Shown here piece by piece: positions 63,261-64,000 of a DNA stretch of 64,000 bases; position 1 is the stretch's first letter, and each line of letters begins with the position of its first letter. A model generated the notes under the pieces. The model ran no database searches. It was not told where the DNA came from and worked only from the letters and a program-made list of their open reading frames with translations. The translations under genes were made by a program, and so were the position numbers. Origin of the DNA: Algibacter miyuki (GTDB lineage: Bacteria > Bacteroidota > Bacteroidia > Flavobacteriales > Flavobacteriaceae); the NCBI RefSeq assembly GCF_030409805.1, contig NZ_JAUFQP010000007.1:496001-560000 (forward strand). The letters are read 5' to 3'.

Positions 63261-63268
63261 TATATTTG
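63261..63268 (+). promoter_or_regulatory. Candidate -7 box for glpR
   Basis: TATATTTG matches TAnnTTTG but ends only 5 bp before the ATG at 63274, so the message would be nearly leaderless. No -33 box was recognised. Confidence 0.35.
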
Positions 63269-63273
63269 TTGCC

Positions 63274-64000
63274 ATGCAAAGACACGAGTATATCCTAAAG
63301 AAATTAGCTTCGAAAAAACATATTGAGGTTCTAGAGCTATGCGAAACCCTGAAAGTTTCAGCTGTAACTATTAGAAAAGACTTAAAACTTCTAGAAGAAA
63401 AAGGCCTACTATTTAGAACCCATGGCGGTGCATCTTTAGAAAGCCCATATATAAATGAAAAGGCGGTAATTGATAAAGAAAAAATTTCTGTTGAAGAAAA
63501 AAACGGTATTGCTCAAGCGGCAGCACAACGCATTAACGAAAATGACTCTATAATGATTGCCTCCGGAACTACGGTTCAGGCGCTTTCAAAATTTATAAAG
63601 CCAAAAAACAAACTCACAGTAATCACCTCATCATTATATGTGGTTCTACACTTAATTCACGATAAAAATATCGAAATACTCCAGCTTGGCGGTTATGTTC
63701 GGCATAGTTCTGCATCGGTTATTGGCGCATACACCACCCATATTTTAAATAACATTTCGTGTAGCAAACTTTTTTTAGGTGTCGATGGTATTGATTTTGA
63801 ATACGGCTTATCCACAACAAATTTAGAAGAAGCACAACTGAACCAGAAAATGCTAGAGGCCGCTCAAAAAATTATTGTTTTAGCAGATTCTACCAAGTTT
63901 GGAAAAAAGAGTTTTGCCAAAATTTGCAATATAAATCGTATCGACGAAATTATAACCGACAGTGGCATTTCTGCATCTAACAAGAGGAAACTAGAAGAAA
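63274..64000 (+). CDS. glpR: DeoR-family repressor, probably GlpR (cut by window edge)
   Basis: About 242 residues are visible; the C terminus lies outside the window. The N-terminal helix-turn-helix (IEVLELCETLKVSAVTIRKD) and the LEEKGLLFRTHGGA segment are typical of DeoR repressors. The sugar-phosphate sensor domain follows with IASGTTVQALSKFI, VITSSLYVVLHL, LGGYVRHSSASVIG, KLFLGVDGID and VLADSTKFGKKSF. Divergent orientation to glpD and the shared operator candidate indicate that it controls glpDKF and responds to glycerol-3-phosphate. This identity rests on context; DeoR proteins look alike. Confidence 0.85.
   Translation, partial: MQRHEYILKKLASKKHIEVLELCETLKVSAVTIRKDLKLLEEKGLLFRTHGGASLESPYINEKAVIDKEKISVEEKNGIAQAAAQRINENDSIMIASGTTVQALSKFIKPKNKLTVITSSLYVVLHLIHDKNIEILQLGGYVRHSSASVIGAYTTHILNNISCSKLFLGVDGIDFEYGLSTTNLEEAQLNQKMLEAAQKIIVLADSTKFGKKSFAKICNINRIDEIITDSGISASNKRKLEE

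Overview
The window is a low-GC, gene-dense chromosomal segment from a member of the Bacteroidetes, most likely a marine Flavobacteriaceae of the Formosa/Algibacter/Tamlana type. Evidence: many TAnnTTTG-type -7 promoter boxes, an IPExxxVDY protein, SusC/SusD and DUF4374 proteins, lipoprotein signal peptides rich in AT codons, SusR-like membrane regulators and beta-1,3-glucan (laminarin-type) glycosidases. No rRNA, tRNA, transposase, phage gene or CRISPR array was seen.

Layout. 1-6288: the start of gdhA on the minus strand, an outer-membrane protein, small lipoproteins and stress or repair genes ending in DNA polymerase IV. 6391-10389: a TonB-dependent receptor with a DUF4374 lipoprotein, probably for iron or siderophore uptake. 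10491-14791 (minus): the acpP-fabF-rnc cluster followed by an IPExxxVDY gene and pyk. 15066-19499 (plus): purN, rnhA, a PfkB kinase and an unusually long PurF. 19500-20169: two near-identical tandem short transcription units that look like small RNAs, with covarying terminator stems. 20170-30241: sodA, an AddA-like helicase-nuclease, an OmpA-family protein, an AddB-like nuclease, a hydrolase and a Nudix-related regulator.

30318-59201 is a large polysaccharide-utilisation region. Block A (30318-41212, minus) encodes a GH3 enzyme, a PKD/multi-module binding protein, a GH16 laminarinase, a glycan-binding lipoprotein and an unusual fusion of a clan GH-A glycosidase to an outer-membrane-barrel-like domain. 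It has no SusC/SusD pair. Its probable regulator (41514-44327) is a SusR-like transmembrane protein, and a GH13 enzyme is divergent from that regulator. Block B (46575-56137, minus) encodes SusC, SusD, a lipoprotein fusing glycerophosphodiesterase (GDPD) to GH16, an EEP-family phosphodiesterase lipoprotein and a GH3 enzyme. A second SusR-like regulator (56433-59201) lies upstream.

59224-64000 holds glpF, glpK and glpD on the minus strand and a divergent DeoR-family repressor (glpR, cut by the window end). A tandem 10-bp repeat in the shared intergenic region is a good candidate GlpR operator. The glp genes run straight into the block B regulator with a gap of only 22 bp. Together with the GDPD-GH16 fusion and the second phosphodiesterase, this suggests that block B takes up and degrades a beta-1,3-glucan decorated with phosphoglycerol, with the released glycerol or glycerol-3-phosphate going to GlpF/K/D. 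This is the most interesting hypothesis in the window. It is an inference and not proven by sequence.
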